NCBI RefSeq assembly: GCF_036421855.1
Contig: NZ_JAZGOK010000004.1
Reading direction: 5' to 3' (one strand)
Length of the DNA: 64,000 bases
Source: Georgenia_B sunbinii
Lineage (GTDB): Bacteria > Actinomycetota > Actinomycetes > Actinomycetales > Actinomycetaceae
Below the pieces are notes generated by a model. The model did not search any database, was not told the DNA's origin, and worked only from the letters and a program-made list of their open reading frames with translations. Position 1 is the stretch's first letter. Every line of letters starts with the position of its first letter. Of this stretch, positions 42,436 to 51,109 are shown one piece after another. The position numbers and the translations under genes are program-made.

Positions 42436-42635
42436 TTCGCGAGGCGGTCGAGCAGCGGGCCGTAGCGTTCGACCGCCGCTCGGGCAAGGCCGCGCACCGC
42501 TGCTTCGTGGCCACGGCGTGCCCACGTCTCCTCGATAGCCCGCACCGCCGCCTCGTTCTTGCTCACACCCTGACTGCGCGCGAGCTCTGCGAGGCGACGG
42601 TCCTGCTCCTCGGTGATCCGCAAGTTCAGTGCCAT
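42432..42635 (-). CDS. Ribbon-helix-helix antitoxin of the Doc-like toxin
   Basis: A 67-residue CopG/Arc-type protein (MALNLRITEEQDRRLAELAR, SQGVSKNEAAVRAIEETWAR), which should dimerise, bind its own promoter and neutralise the toxin. The ATG at 42635 is preferred; the longer frame begins inside the upstream region. It is the first gene of the pair and overlaps the toxin by 4 bases. Confidence 0.85.
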   Translation of the reverse strand: MALNLRITEEQDRRLAELARSQGVSKNEAAVRAIEETWARRGHEAAVRGLARAAVERYGPLLDRLAK

Positions 42636-42713
42636 GCCATCAACGGTACCACCGTGGTACTGCAACCTCCCTGGTGGCGCGCTTCCGGACCCCAGGCGGA
42701 GGTGGGGTGGGCG

Positions 42714-43646
42714 TCAGCCGATGAGGCCCTGCTCGGTCAGCCACTCCTCGGCGACGTCGCGCGGCACCTCGCCGTCGTTGTCCACACGGCCGTTGAGCTC
42801 GGTAATGACCTCGTCGGTCAGTGCCTCGCTGATCGGGGCGAGGATGTCGGCGATGGCCGGGTACTCGTCCAGCGTCTCCTGGCGGAGCGTCGCGGCACCC
42901 GCGTACTGCACGAAGAAGTCCTGGTCGTCCTCGAGGACGAGGAGGTCGTTCGACACGATCCGCGCGTCGGTGGAGAACACCTCGCCGAACTCGCACGACT
43001 CGCCGACCTGGGTGTAGATGAGGTTGAGGTCGAGCTCGACGATCTCGGTGAACTCGAAGCCGTAAGCCTCCTCGAGGCCGGGCAGGCCGTCGTCACGGTT
43101 GATGAACTCGCTCGCCGCGCAGATCGCTCCTTGGTCGGGGTTGGCGGTGACGAACTCTGCGACGTCGGAGGTCGTGACGAGGCCGTTCTCCTCGGCGAAG
43201 GAGTTCGACGTAGCGAGCCGGTAGGTGTTCTCGAAGTTCGCCGGCTCCAGCCAGGCGATCCCGTTCTCGGCATCAGCCTCGGCCACGGCCGCGTACAGGT
43301 CCTCGGGGATGTCCTCGGTGGTGTTGCCCAGGATGTTCACCCAGCCGGTGCCGGTGTAGTCCCAGTAGATGTCGATCTCCTCGGTCTCCAGCGCCTCGCG
43401 CACCGTGGCGCTGCCGGAGATGCCGGTCTGATCGACTGTCTCGGCGCCGGCGTCCTCCAGCGCGACCATGGTGATCTGCGCGAGGACGTCGGACTCGGTG
43501 AACTCCTTGGAGCCGACGATGATGGAGGCGCCGGCGAGCTCGCCGTCCCCGTCGCCGTTCCCGCCGCCGTCGTCGCTGCCGCAGCCGGCGACAGCGAGGA
43601 GCATCGCGAGGCCTCCGGCGGTCGCGATCGTCCGTGTGGTTCTCAT
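42714..43646 (-). CDS. Glycine betaine/choline-type ABC transporter substrate-binding lipoprotein
   Basis: A 310-residue lipoprotein (signal peptide with lipobox AVAGC) of the OpuAC/OsmF type that binds quaternary ammonium compounds. IIVGSKEFTESDVLAQITMV, EIDIYWDYTGTGWVNILG and CAASEFINRDDGLPGLEEAY are typical; the binding pocket uses Trp/Tyr residues seen in these blocks. Gly/Asp linker after the Cys. It has AAGGAG before the ATG. It is the last gene of a four-gene transporter set, about 110 bases after the permease gene at 43756. Confidence 0.92.
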   Translation of the reverse strand: MRTTRTIATAGGLAMLLAVAGCGSDDGGGNGDGDGELAGASIIVGSKEFTESDVLAQITMVALEDAGAETVDQTGISGSATVREALETEEIDIYWDYTGTGWVNILGNTTEDIPEDLYAAVAEADAENGIAWLEPANFENTYRLATSNSFAEENGLVTTSDVAEFVTANPDQGAICAASEFINRDDGLPGLEEAYGFEFTEIVELDLNLIYTQVGESCEFGEVFSTDARIVSNDLLVLEDDQDFFVQYAGAATLRQETLDEYPAIADILAPISEALTDEVITELNGRVDNDGEVPRDVAEEWLTEQGLIG

Positions 43647-43755
43647 CGTGGTTCTCCTTCGTTGTGGTGGGCCCGCCCGGAGGTAGCCCTCGATGCGTTC
43701 GGTTCGTGGGTCGGGGTGCGCCGCGTGAGCGGGACCGCTGCGGTGCGTCGCCCCC

Positions 43756-44547
43756 TCACAGGCCGCGGGGGCGCAGGAAGTCCTCGGCGATGCTCGCGAG
43801 GTAGTCGATGAACAGGGCGAGCACGGCGGTCAGCGCCGCGCCGACGAGCTGGACGGTGAAGCGGTTTGTCGACAGCCCGGCGACGATGATGTCGCCGAGC
43901 CCGCCGGCGTTGATGTAGGTGACCAGGGTGGCGGTGCCGACGTTGATGACCAGTGCGGTGCGGATGCCGGCGAGGATGACGGGCACCGCCAGCGGCAGCT
44001 CGAGGCGTCGCAGCACGGTGGCCTTCGACATCCCCATGCCCTTGCCGGCCTCGAGGACCGCCCGGTCGACCTGCTCCAGCCCCACCATGGTGTTGAGCAG
44101 CACCGGCACGATCGCGTACAGCACGAGCCCGACGATCGCGGCCTTGAACCCGAGGAAGAGGAACGCCACGGCCAGCAGCACGAGGATCGCGATGGTCGGC
44201 ACCGCTTGGCCCAGGGTGAGCAGCGTGATGAGGTACGGCCGGATCCGGCGGGTGAACGGACGGGTGAGCATGATCCCGAGCGGCACCGCGATGACGAGCG
44301 TGACGACGGTGGAGACGGCGGCGAGCTGGATGTGCTGCCACGTCGCTGTCCACAGCCGGGCCGCGTTGAGCGACCGCGCCTCGATCGAGTCGAGCTCCTG
44401 GCTCGAGACGTACAGGTAGAGCGCGAGGCAGACGGCGGCGAGCACCGCCGGCATGGTGAGGTAGCCGCCCAGGGTGCGGTGCGCCGTCGTCGGGGCCGGG
44501 GCCGAGGGCGGCGCCGGGAAGACGGGACCCGGAGCCTGCACGCTCAT
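43756..44547 (-). CDS. Glycine betaine/choline-type ABC transporter permease
   Basis: A 263-residue inner membrane permease with about six segments and the BPD-transporter signature region VLEAGKGMGMSKATVLRRLE. It resembles OpuCB/OpuCD subunits for osmoprotectants. The start overlaps the ATPase stop by 4 bases. With the other permease at 45713 it forms the membrane channel. Confidence 0.9.
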   Translation of the reverse strand: MSVQAPGPVFPAPPSAPAPTTAHRTLGGYLTMPAVLAAVCLALYLYVSSQELDSIEARSLNAARLWTATWQHIQLAAVSTVVTLVIAVPLGIMLTRPFTRRIRPYLITLLTLGQAVPTIAILVLLAVAFLFLGFKAAIVGLVLYAIVPVLLNTMVGLEQVDRAVLEAGKGMGMSKATVLRRLELPLAVPVILAGIRTALVINVGTATLVTYINAGGLGDIIVAGLSTNRFTVQLVGAALTAVLALFIDYLASIAEDFLRPRGL

Positions 44548-45716
44548 GGGCTCTCACCCAGCCCGGCGCGTGCCTGGGTCACCGCGCTCGCCCGCATCGT
44601 CCGGATCGCGTCGGTGATCTGCTCGATGTCGACGACGCCCTGGAACACGCCGTCGTCGCCGACGACGATCGTCACGCTGTACCGGGCGGTGATGAGCTCG
44701 TTGAGCGCGTCGCTCAGCGTCGCGCGGGGCTCGACGGTCACGCCTGCGGGCAGGCCGATCCGGTCGAGCGGCCGGCCATCGGCCCGGCGCAGGTCGTCCG
44801 CGCCCACCCAACGCACCGGGCGGCCGCCGTCGTCGAGCACGAGCAGGGCGCTCTCTGTGGCGCCGCGCAGCACCTCGAGCGCGTCCACCGGGGTGGTGCC
44901 GACGGGGACCGTCGGCCAGGGGCGCAGCTCGATGTCGGCGACGTGGCTGAGGTTGAGTCGCTTGAGAGACGCCCCGCGGCCGATGAAGTCCGAGACGAAG
45001 TCGTCGGCCGGCGCGGTGAGGATCTGCTCCGGGGTGTCGTACTGGGCGACGTGCGAGCCGTCGCGCAGGATCGCGATGCGGTCGCCCATCTTGATCGCCT
45101 CGTCGATGTCGTGGGTGACGAACACGATGGTCTTCTTCACCTCGGCCTGCAGCCGGAGGAACTCGTTCTGCAGCCGGTCGCGGGTGATGGGGTCGATGGC
45201 CCCGAAGGGCTCGTCCATGAGGAGGACCGCGGGATCGGCGCCGAGCGCCCGGGCGACGCCGATGCGCTGCTGCTGACCGCCGGAGAGCTGCTTGGGGTAG
45301 CGGTCGCGGTACTCCTCGGGCGGCATGTTGACCAGGTTCAGCAGCTCGTCCACCCGCGCCGAGGTTCGCTTCGCGTCCCAGCCGAGCAGCTTGGGGACGG
45401 TCGCGACGTTCTCGCCGATCGTCATGTGCGGGAACAGGCCGACCTGCTGGATGACGTAACCGATGCGCCGTCGCAGCCGGTCCGCGTCCGTCGTCGTCAC
45501 GTCCTCGCCGCCCAGGATGATGCGACCGGACGTGGGCTCGATGATCCGGTTGATCATCTTCATCGTCGTCGTCTTGCCGCACCCGGAGGGCCCGACGAGG
45601 ACGACGATCTCGCCCCGCTGGATCTCGAGGGTGAGGTCGTCGACGGCGTTCTCACGCTGGCCGGGGTACCGCTTGGTGAGGTTCTCCAGCCGGATCATCG
45701 TGGCGTCGTCTGTCAT
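44544..45716 (-). CDS. Glycine betaine/choline-type ABC transporter ATPase with CBS domains
   Basis: A 390-residue ATP-binding subunit: Walker A VGPSGCGKTTTMKMINRI near residue 36, signature QLSGGQQQRIGVARALG, Walker B VLLMDEPFGAIDPITRDRLQ, H-loop FVTHDIDEA. Residues about 255-375 hold a CBS pair that in OpuCA senses ionic strength or c-di-AMP. The genome's disA gene (59089) makes c-di-AMP, so control of this transporter by it is a fair inference. It overlaps both neighbours by 4 bases. Confidence 0.93.
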   Translation of the reverse strand: MTDDATMIRLENLTKRYPGQRENAVDDLTLEIQRGEIVVLVGPSGCGKTTTMKMINRIIEPTSGRIILGGEDVTTTDADRLRRRIGYVIQQVGLFPHMTIGENVATVPKLLGWDAKRTSARVDELLNLVNMPPEEYRDRYPKQLSGGQQQRIGVARALGADPAVLLMDEPFGAIDPITRDRLQNEFLRLQAEVKKTIVFVTHDIDEAIKMGDRIAILRDGSHVAQYDTPEQILTAPADDFVSDFIGRGASLKRLNLSHVADIELRPWPTVPVGTTPVDALEVLRGATESALLVLDDGGRPVRWVGADDLRRADGRPLDRIGLPAGVTVEPRATLSDALNELITARYSVTIVVGDDGVFQGVVDIEQITDAIRTMRASAVTQARAGLGESP

Positions 45717-46357
45717 CTGATCCCCTTGGACGTGGTGAGCCGGCGGACGGCGTGGAACAGCAGGTCGAAGATGATGGCCAGCACGATGACGCCGAGCGTG
45801 CCCGCGAGGACGAGGTTGACGGCCACCGGTGTTCCGACGCGCGCGAGCCCGGTGAAGATGAGCTCGCCGTACCCCGGGCCGTTGACGATGGAGCCGATCG
45901 CCGCGATGCCGAGGAGCACGAGCGTGGTGACCCGGATCCCGGTGATGACCACCGGCCAGGCCAGCGGCAGCTCGATGCGCAGGAGGCGCTGGCGGCGATT
46001 GAGCCCCATGCCCTTGGCCGCCTCGACGATCGCCGGGTCGACGCCGCGCAACCCGGTGATGGTGTTGCGCACCACGGGCAGCAGGCCGTACATCGTCAGC
46101 GCCACGACCACGGGCCGAGCACCGAGCCCGAGCGGCCCGAGGAGCAGGATGAACAGCGCGAAGGACGGGATCGTGAGGAAGGCGCCGGTGATGGCGAGCA
46201 CCACCTCGCGCGGTCGTTCGCGCTGGTAGGTGGCGATCCCGAGGATCATGCCGATGACCGACGCGAGGAGGACCGAGACGCCGACGACGGCGGCGTGCCC
46301 GAGTCCGAGCTCGAGCATGTCGTCACTGCGGTTGATGAGGAACTCGACGAAATTCAT
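45713..46357 (-). CDS. Glycine betaine/choline-type ABC transporter permease (first of two)
   Basis: A 214-residue permease of the same family (VEAAKGMGLNRRQRLLRIEL, ALTMYGLLPVVRNTITGLRG). It has a strong ribosome binding site, GGAAGGAG, before the ATG at 46357, and lies 62 bases after the glutaminase gene on the same strand, so co-transcription with it is likely. Confidence 0.9.
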   Translation of the reverse strand: MNFVEFLINRSDDMLELGLGHAAVVGVSVLLASVIGMILGIATYQRERPREVVLAITGAFLTIPSFALFILLLGPLGLGARPVVVALTMYGLLPVVRNTITGLRGVDPAIVEAAKGMGLNRRQRLLRIELPLAWPVVITGIRVTTLVLLGIAAIGSIVNGPGYGELIFTGLARVGTPVAVNLVLAGTLGVIVLAIIFDLLFHAVRRLTTSKGIR

Positions 46358-46419
46358 CCATCTCCTTCCCGATCCGCGGTGGTCAGCTCGCTGTGGTCCC
46401 GGCGGTCACCCTGGTGAGT

Positions 46420-48228
46420 CTACTGGCGGACCCGCCCGGCGATCTCCCGAACGTACTGATCGACGCGGGAATAGGCGTCGCGGGTCAGTGCCCGCCACAG
46501 CTCGACGGCGAGCCGGGGGTCGTCGTTCTCGAGGGTCTCGATGGCGTCGGGGTCGAGCACCATGACCGTCACTGGGCCCTCGGCCTTGGCAGTTGTCTCC
46601 TGCCGGTCGTCGGTGCCTAGCGCGAGCTCTCCGAAGGTCATCCCGGCGCTGAGGGCGCTCAGCCGGACCCGGTTCCCGTCGAGGTCGGTGCCGATCGTGA
46701 TGATCGTGCCGGAGACGATGAAGAAGACACCACCGAAGCGTTGGCCGACCCGCCGGACGATGTCGCCGTCGGCGTAGTGCCTTCGCTCCATCCGGGCCAC
46801 CAGGGCGGCGGCGCCGGCGTCGCCCAGGGAGGCGAGGAGCGGTGAGTCGACCGTCGGGACGGCGTGCGGCCGGGACTCCGGGGTGGCGTAGCGCCCCAGC
46901 AGCAGGTCCTCGCAGTACGCGATGGCCGCGCGACGCGTCGTGACGCTCGCGGTGACGCCGTTGACGAAGGCGTCGGCGAGCATGTCGTCCGGGTCGACGA
47001 CGACGAGCACGCGGCCCGCCGCGTCGAACTGCTCAGCGATCGTGGCCAGCATGTCCGTCGCGAGCCGGCCGATCTCGTCGAGCCGCCGCACGTCGAGGAC
47101 GACGACCTCGACGTCGTCGGCCAGTCCGCTGAGCTCGCGCACGGCCGACTCGGTGCCGGCGAAGAAGAGGTCCCCGGCGAGCTCGACGACGACGGCGCGG
47201 TGGCCGTGGGTACGGAGCACCTCTGCGGTCTCGTCGGTGCGGCGGATGTCCGAGGGCTCGCGGTCGATCGTGTACGTCGCGCGGATCGCCGAGCGCCCCG
47301 CGCGGGCGGCTCGGACGAAGTGCATCTCCATGTCCTTGGAGACCCGGCGGCAGGTGGCCACACCGCGGACGCTGCTGCCGTGCGCGTCCAGCGGCGGGGA
47401 GAACACCGCCAGGCCCGCCTGGCCGGGGAGCACCGCGATCGTCCCGCCGCCGACGCCGGACTTCGCCGGCATCCCGACGTTGCTCACCCAGTCCCCGGCG
47501 TCGTCGTACATGCCCGACGTCATCATCACCGACAGCACCCGTTCGACGGCGTCGATGCCCAGCGCCTCGGTGCCGGTGAGCGGGTTGGTGCCGCCGTTGG
47601 CCAGCGTCGCCGCCATGATGGCCAGGTCGCGGCCGGTGACCTGGACGGTGCACTGCCGCAGATAGGTCTCCAGCACCTTCGTGGGGCTGCCCTCGATCAC
47701 GCCGAAGGAGCTGAGGAGGTAGGCCAGGGCGTGGTTGCGGTCGCTGGTGCGGCGCTCAGCCGCGTAGCTGCGAGCCTTGCTCCGCAGCGGACGGCCCGCG
47801 ATGTCGGAGTACAGCTCGGTGATGCGCTCGATCGCCGACCGGCCGCCCGAGCCCTTGATGAGCGAGACCACCGCGAGCGCGCCGGCGTTGATCATCGCGT
47901 TGGCGGGGCGGCCGGTGTCCGGCGCCAGCGAGATCTCGTTGAAGGGGTCCCCGGACGGCTCGACGTCGACCTTCTCGTCCACCGCGTCAGGCCCGAGGTC
48001 CGCCAGCGCGAGGCCGTAGCTGAACGGCTTGGACAGCGACTGCAGGGAGAACTCCTTGCGGGTGGTGCCCACCTCGTACACGTAGCCGTCGACCGTGGCC
48101 AGCGCGATGCCGAAGTCGTCCGGATCGACTGTGGTCCCGGCCGGACCGATGAGGTACGGGCTGCCCTCGCGAAGCTCGGAGATCTCCGTGTGCACTCGGC
48201 GCAGGTAGGCGGTGATCGGGGAGTCCAT
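46420..48228 (-). CDS. glsA: Glutaminase A fused to STAS and cyclic-nucleotide-binding domains
   Basis: A 602-residue protein. Residues 1-310 are glutaminase (glutamine to glutamate and ammonia) with the beta-lactamase-like SxxK in LQSLSKPFSYGLALAD; NAMINAGALAVVSLIKG and VSNVGMPAKSGVGGGTIAVL are family blocks. Residues about 325-430 are a STAS domain (VVVELAGDLFFAGTESAVRE) and 460-600 a cNMP-binding domain (RRVGQRFGGVFFIVSGTIIT, MTFGELALG). Such three-domain glutaminases exist in actinobacteria; the extra domains suggest activity controlled by a nucleotide or membrane signal. The ATG is leaderless. A betaine-type transporter follows. Confidence 0.93.
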   Translation of the reverse strand: MDSPITAYLRRVHTEISELREGSPYLIGPAGTTVDPDDFGIALATVDGYVYEVGTTRKEFSLQSLSKPFSYGLALADLGPDAVDEKVDVEPSGDPFNEISLAPDTGRPANAMINAGALAVVSLIKGSGGRSAIERITELYSDIAGRPLRSKARSYAAERRTSDRNHALAYLLSSFGVIEGSPTKVLETYLRQCTVQVTGRDLAIMAATLANGGTNPLTGTEALGIDAVERVLSVMMTSGMYDDAGDWVSNVGMPAKSGVGGGTIAVLPGQAGLAVFSPPLDAHGSSVRGVATCRRVSKDMEMHFVRAARAGRSAIRATYTIDREPSDIRRTDETAEVLRTHGHRAVVVELAGDLFFAGTESAVRELSGLADDVEVVVLDVRRLDEIGRLATDMLATIAEQFDAAGRVLVVVDPDDMLADAFVNGVTASVTTRRAAIAYCEDLLLGRYATPESRPHAVPTVDSPLLASLGDAGAAALVARMERRHYADGDIVRRVGQRFGGVFFIVSGTIITIGTDLDGNRVRLSALSAGMTFGELALGTDDRQETTAKAEGPVTVMVLDPDAIETLENDDPRLAVELWRALTRDAYSRVDQYVREIAGRVRQ

Positions 48229-48235
48229 GGTCCGG

Positions 48236-48241
48236 AGCCTA
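48236..48241 (-). promoter_or_regulatory. Leaderless -10 box of glsA
   Basis: On the minus strand TAGGCT lies 7 bases before the ATG at 48228. Confidence 0.55.
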
Positions 48242-48282
48242 ATGACTCGGGATCGTGAGAGCCCTGCCCACGGCTTCGGGCT

Positions 48283-48307
48283 ACCGCCGTCGTCGTCCTA
48301 CGGCGGT
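48283..48307 (+). promoter_or_regulatory. Inverted repeat in the glsA / acyl-CoA dehydrogenase divergent region
   Basis: ACCGCCGT and ACGGCGGT form a perfect 8-base inverted repeat with a 9-base gap. Its right arm overlaps the position of a -35 box for the dehydrogenase promoter, so it could be an operator. Confidence 0.35.
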
Positions 48308-48322
48308 GTCGCAGCCAGGGCA

Positions 48323-48328
48323 TACGCT
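48323..48328 (+). promoter_or_regulatory. Leaderless -10 box of the acyl-CoA dehydrogenase gene
   Basis: TACGCT lies 6 bases before ATG 48335; no ribosome binding site between. Confidence 0.6.
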
Positions 48329-48334
48329 CGAGCC

Positions 48335-49507
48335 ATGGCCACCTCGCTCCTCTCCGACGACCTCCTCGACCGCATCCGCGCCCGCGCCGCCGGGTACGAC
48401 CGCGAGAACTCGTTCTTCGACGAGGACCTGGCCGAGCTGAAGGCGGCCGGCTACCTCACCGCCATGGTGCCCACCGAGCTCGGCGGCGCCGGCCTCACGC
48501 TCGAGGAGATGACCCGCGAGCAGATGCGGCTCGCCGGTGCGGCGCCGGCCACCGCCCTGGCCGTCAACATGCACCACGTGTGGATGGGCGTGGCCCGCAC
48601 CGTCCGCGCTCGCGGGGACAGCTCGTGCGACTTCATCCTCGAGGAGGCCGCCGCCGGGGAGGTCTTCGCCTTCGGCGTCTCCGAGGCCGGCAACGACCTC
48701 GTCCTGTTCGGCTCCGCGAGCGACGCGGCGCCCGACGGCGCGGGTGGCTACACCTTCAGCGGCACCAAGATCTTCACCTCGCTGTCGCCCGGCTGGACCC
48801 GCATGGGGACGTTCGGCACCGACCGCACCGGCGACGACGGCCCGCACAACGTCTGGGGCTTCATCACCCGGGACGGCGGGGGAGTGGAGGTCAAGGACGA
48901 CTGGGACGCGATGGGGATGCGGGCGTCGCAGTCCGCGACCACGGTGCTGAGCGCGGCGCCGGCCCCGGCGGACCGCATCGTCCGCCGCATCGCGCCCGGC
49001 CCCACGATGGACCCGTTCATCTTCGGCATCTTCGCCAGCTTCGAGATCCTGCTCGCCTCGGTCTACACCGGCATCGCGCAGCGGGCGATCGATGTCGCCG
49101 TCGAGACGGTGCACAAGCGCCGTTCGCTGGCCAACGACGGCGCCCCGTACGCCAACGACCCGGCGATCCGCTGGCGGCTGGCCGACGCCGCGATCCAGCT
49201 CGACGGCATCTACCCGCAGATCGCGCAGATCGCCCGCGACGCCGACGATCAGGTGGACCGCGGTGCCCGCTGGCTGCCGCAGCTCTCGGCCGTCAAGACC
49301 CGCGCGACGGAGGTCGCCAAGGACGTCGTCGACAAGGCGGTGCGGGTCTCGGGCGGGTCCTCGTACTTCAACCGCTCGGAGCTGTCGCGGCTCTACCGCG
49401 ACGTGCTCGCCGGGATCTTCCACCCGAGCGACGACGAGTCCGTCCACGGCGCCTGGGCCAACGTGCTGCTCGGGCCGGTCTCCGACCAGCCGTCCACCGA
49501 CGGCTGA
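48335..49507 (+). CDS. Acyl-CoA dehydrogenase family protein
   Basis: A 390-residue flavoprotein of the acyl-CoA dehydrogenase superfamily (LTAMVPTELGGAGLTLEEMT, FAFGVSEAGNDLVLFGSASD, GTKIFTSLSPGW, DWDAMGMRASQSATTVLSAA). Some members are DszC/HsaA-like monooxygenases instead of dehydrogenases. The usual catalytic Glu region near the C-terminus is replaced by RVSGGSSYFNRSELSRLYRD, a pattern common in the monooxygenase-like subgroup. Which reaction it does is open. The ATG is leaderless. It stands alone between divergent glsA and a convergent small gene. Confidence 0.82.
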   Translation: MATSLLSDDLLDRIRARAAGYDRENSFFDEDLAELKAAGYLTAMVPTELGGAGLTLEEMTREQMRLAGAAPATALAVNMHHVWMGVARTVRARGDSSCDFILEEAAAGEVFAFGVSEAGNDLVLFGSASDAAPDGAGGYTFSGTKIFTSLSPGWTRMGTFGTDRTGDDGPHNVWGFITRDGGGVEVKDDWDAMGMRASQSATTVLSAAPAPADRIVRRIAPGPTMDPFIFGIFASFEILLASVYTGIAQRAIDVAVETVHKRRSLANDGAPYANDPAIRWRLADAAIQLDGIYPQIAQIARDADDQVDRGARWLPQLSAVKTRATEVAKDVVDKAVRVSGGSSYFNRSELSRLYRDVLAGIFHPSDDESVHGAWANVLLGPVSDQPSTDG

Positions 49508-49574
49508 CCGCAGCCGGCCCCCGGCAGCAGCCCTCGGGGTCGGCCCGCGGCGCCGGCCGTCCTCGAGACGTTCC

Positions 49575-49928
49575 TCAGCGCGGGGTCTGCTGGTGGCTGA
49601 CCATCCGCCAGCCCGCCGGCCGGCGGACGTAGACGCTGGCCACCAAGGCCGAGTACGGCGTGCCCGCGCGCCGGGCGGTCACCGCGTAGCTGACCACGGC
49701 GAGGTCCGGCGTCGGCTGCAGCACGTCGAGGTCGGTCAGCTCGTGGGTGTCCCACGGTGGTCCCCCCATCGACGCGACGACCTCCTCCCGGTCGCTCAGG
49801 CGCAGCCCGCCGGGCAACAGCATCCGCACCCGGGAATCGAGCACCTCGCGGTAGAAGGCCGTCGCTTGCGGCCCGCCGGTCGACAGCGCCTGCCAGCCCT
49901 GGCGTTCGAGCTCCTCCGGAGTCGTCAT
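49575..49928 (-). CDS. SnoaL/NTF2-like small protein
   Basis: A 117-residue protein with the alpha-helix then beta-sheet layout of NTF2-like/DUF4440 proteins (GPQATAFYREVLDSRVRMLL, VVSYAVTARRAG, WRMVSHQQTPR at the end). These cone-shaped folds may bind or isomerise small molecules; function here is unknown. A GAGAGGGG ribosome binding region precedes the ATG at 49928. Confidence 0.75.
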   Translation of the reverse strand: MTTPEELERQGWQALSTGGPQATAFYREVLDSRVRMLLPGGLRLSDREEVVASMGGPPWDTHELTDLDVLQPTPDLAVVSYAVTARRAGTPYSALVASVYVRRPAGWRMVSHQQTPR

Positions 49929-50005
49929 CGCCCATCCCCTCTCGTTGCCGGCACGCTACCGGACGGCGTCGGCGCGAAGCCCCGGCGACGGGCACCGGCA
50001 GGTCC

Positions 50006-50011
50006 TAGGCT
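50006..50011 (+). promoter_or_regulatory. Leaderless -10 box of the ankyrin gene
   Basis: TAGGCT lies 6 bases before ATG 50018; no ribosome binding site between. Confidence 0.6.
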
Positions 50012-50017
50012 TGGGCC

Positions 50018-50395
50018 ATGGGATCACTGTCGGACGAGCAGGCGGCGAAGGTCGTGGCGCTGGCGATGGACCTCGCCCGTGAGGGCCACACCGAGGAGCT
50101 GCTGGAGTTCCTCGACCACGGGCTGCCGGTCGACGCGCAGGACGGCGAGGGGAACTCGCTGCTCATGCTCGCCGCCTACCGCGGCCACCCCGCGACGGCG
50201 CGGGCGCTGATCGACCGCGGAGCCGATGTCGACCTCCGCAACGCCCGCGACCAGTCGCCCATCGCCGGTGCGCTGTTCAAGGGGGAGGAGGAGGTCGTCG
50301 GGATGCTGCGCCAGGCGGGTGCCGACCTCGACGCCGGCACACCGAGCGCCCGTGTCACCGCGGAGATGTTCGGCCGCGCACACTTGCTCGACTAG
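50018..50395 (+). CDS. Small ankyrin-repeat protein
   Basis: A 125-residue cytoplasmic protein with about three ankyrin repeats (GNSLLMLAAYRGHPATARAL, GADVDLRNARDQSPIAGALF, KGEEEVVGMLRQAGADLDAG). It is likely a protein-binding module. Similar short proteins are found beside catalase genes in other bacteria; a catalase gene lies about 1 kb away here. The start is leaderless. Confidence 0.85.
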   Translation: MGSLSDEQAAKVVALAMDLAREGHTEELLEFLDHGLPVDAQDGEGNSLLMLAAYRGHPATARALIDRGADVDLRNARDQSPIAGALFKGEEEVVGMLRQAGADLDAGTPSARVTAEMFGRAHLLD

Positions 50396-50434
50396 AGCCG
50401 ACGAGAGCGCACCCGCCCGATCGCTCCGACAACC

Positions 50435-50809
50435 TCAGCGACGCAGAAAGCGGGCGTTGTACTGCAGGCAGTTCGAGTCGACGGTGAGGAAGGCGGCGTC
50501 CTCAGCGATCGCCTGCGCGATGAGCATGCGGTCGAACGGATCACGGTGCAGCAGCGGCAGGGTGTCCAGTACTCGGGCATGGCGCTCGGTGAAGGCGAGA
50601 TGGTCGAAGCCGATCTCTGCGACGTGGTCGGCGAACCCGTCCGGGACATCGAGCTTGCCGTCGGCGCGATTCACGGCGATCTCGGCGAGCGACATGGCCG
50701 AGACGAGTTTGATGTTTGCCGGATCCGAGATGGCTTCCCGGAACCCCTCGGGCAGGGGAGCGTCAGCGCGGACCCAGAGCAAGACGTGGGTGTCGAGGAG
50801 AAGCCTCAC
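50435..50809 (-). CDS. PIN-domain toxin (VapC-like)
   Basis: A 124-residue PIN-domain RNase toxin. Acidic metal ligands are in LLLDTHVLLWV (start), SLAEIAVNRADGKLD, and DPFDRMLIAQAIAEDAAFLT near the end. The GTG at 50809 overlaps the antitoxin stop (GTGA); a start further upstream would only run into the antitoxin. It is downstream partner of the Phd-type antitoxin. Confidence 0.88.
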   Translation of the reverse strand: MRLLLDTHVLLWVRADAPLPEGFREAISDPANIKLVSAMSLAEIAVNRADGKLDVPDGFADHVAEIGFDHLAFTERHARVLDTLPLLHRDPFDRMLIAQAIAEDAAFLTVDSNCLQYNARFLRR

Positions 50810-51039
50810 GCTCCGTACCAGTCCTGCTCGTCCTGCTCGGTCCACTCGTCGAATTCATCGGACATACGGATCTGACCCGCAAGGTCACCGAACACCACAT
50901 GGCGCGGAGAAGGGGAGGCCGGCCCGAGATGTGCCACGGGCTTTCCATTGCGCGCGATCACGATCACCTCACCGCCCTCTGCTCGCGCCAGGATGCGACT
51001 GAAGGAGGACTTCGCCTCGTACACGTTCACCGTTTCCAC
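50806..51039 (-). CDS. Phd/YefM-family antitoxin
   Basis: A 77-residue antitoxin (VNVYEAKSSFSRILARAEGG, VIVIARNGKPVAHLGP) with an acidic toxin-binding tail (SDEFDEWTEQDEQDWYGA). GTG 51039 is the preferred start because TAGGAT lies 7 bases upstream, a leaderless promoter. The frame stays open upstream into the repeat array, where it reads repeated TAGLSP; that extension is not credible. Confidence 0.88.
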   Translation of the reverse strand: METVNVYEAKSSFSRILARAEGGEVIVIARNGKPVAHLGPASPSPRHVVFGDLAGQIRMSDEFDEWTEQDEQDWYGA

Positions 51040-51046
51040 GACTACG

Positions 51047-51052
51047 ATCCTA
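51047..51052 (-). promoter_or_regulatory. Leaderless -10 box of the Phd-type antitoxin
   Basis: On the minus strand TAGGAT lies 7 bases before the GTG at 51039. The 18-bp repeat array starts about 60 bases further upstream. Confidence 0.6.
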
Positions 51053-51109
51053 GGGGAGTTGGCCAGGCCTGGCCAGGTCCGCCTGACGTAGGTGTGGCGA
51101 CGTGTTGCG

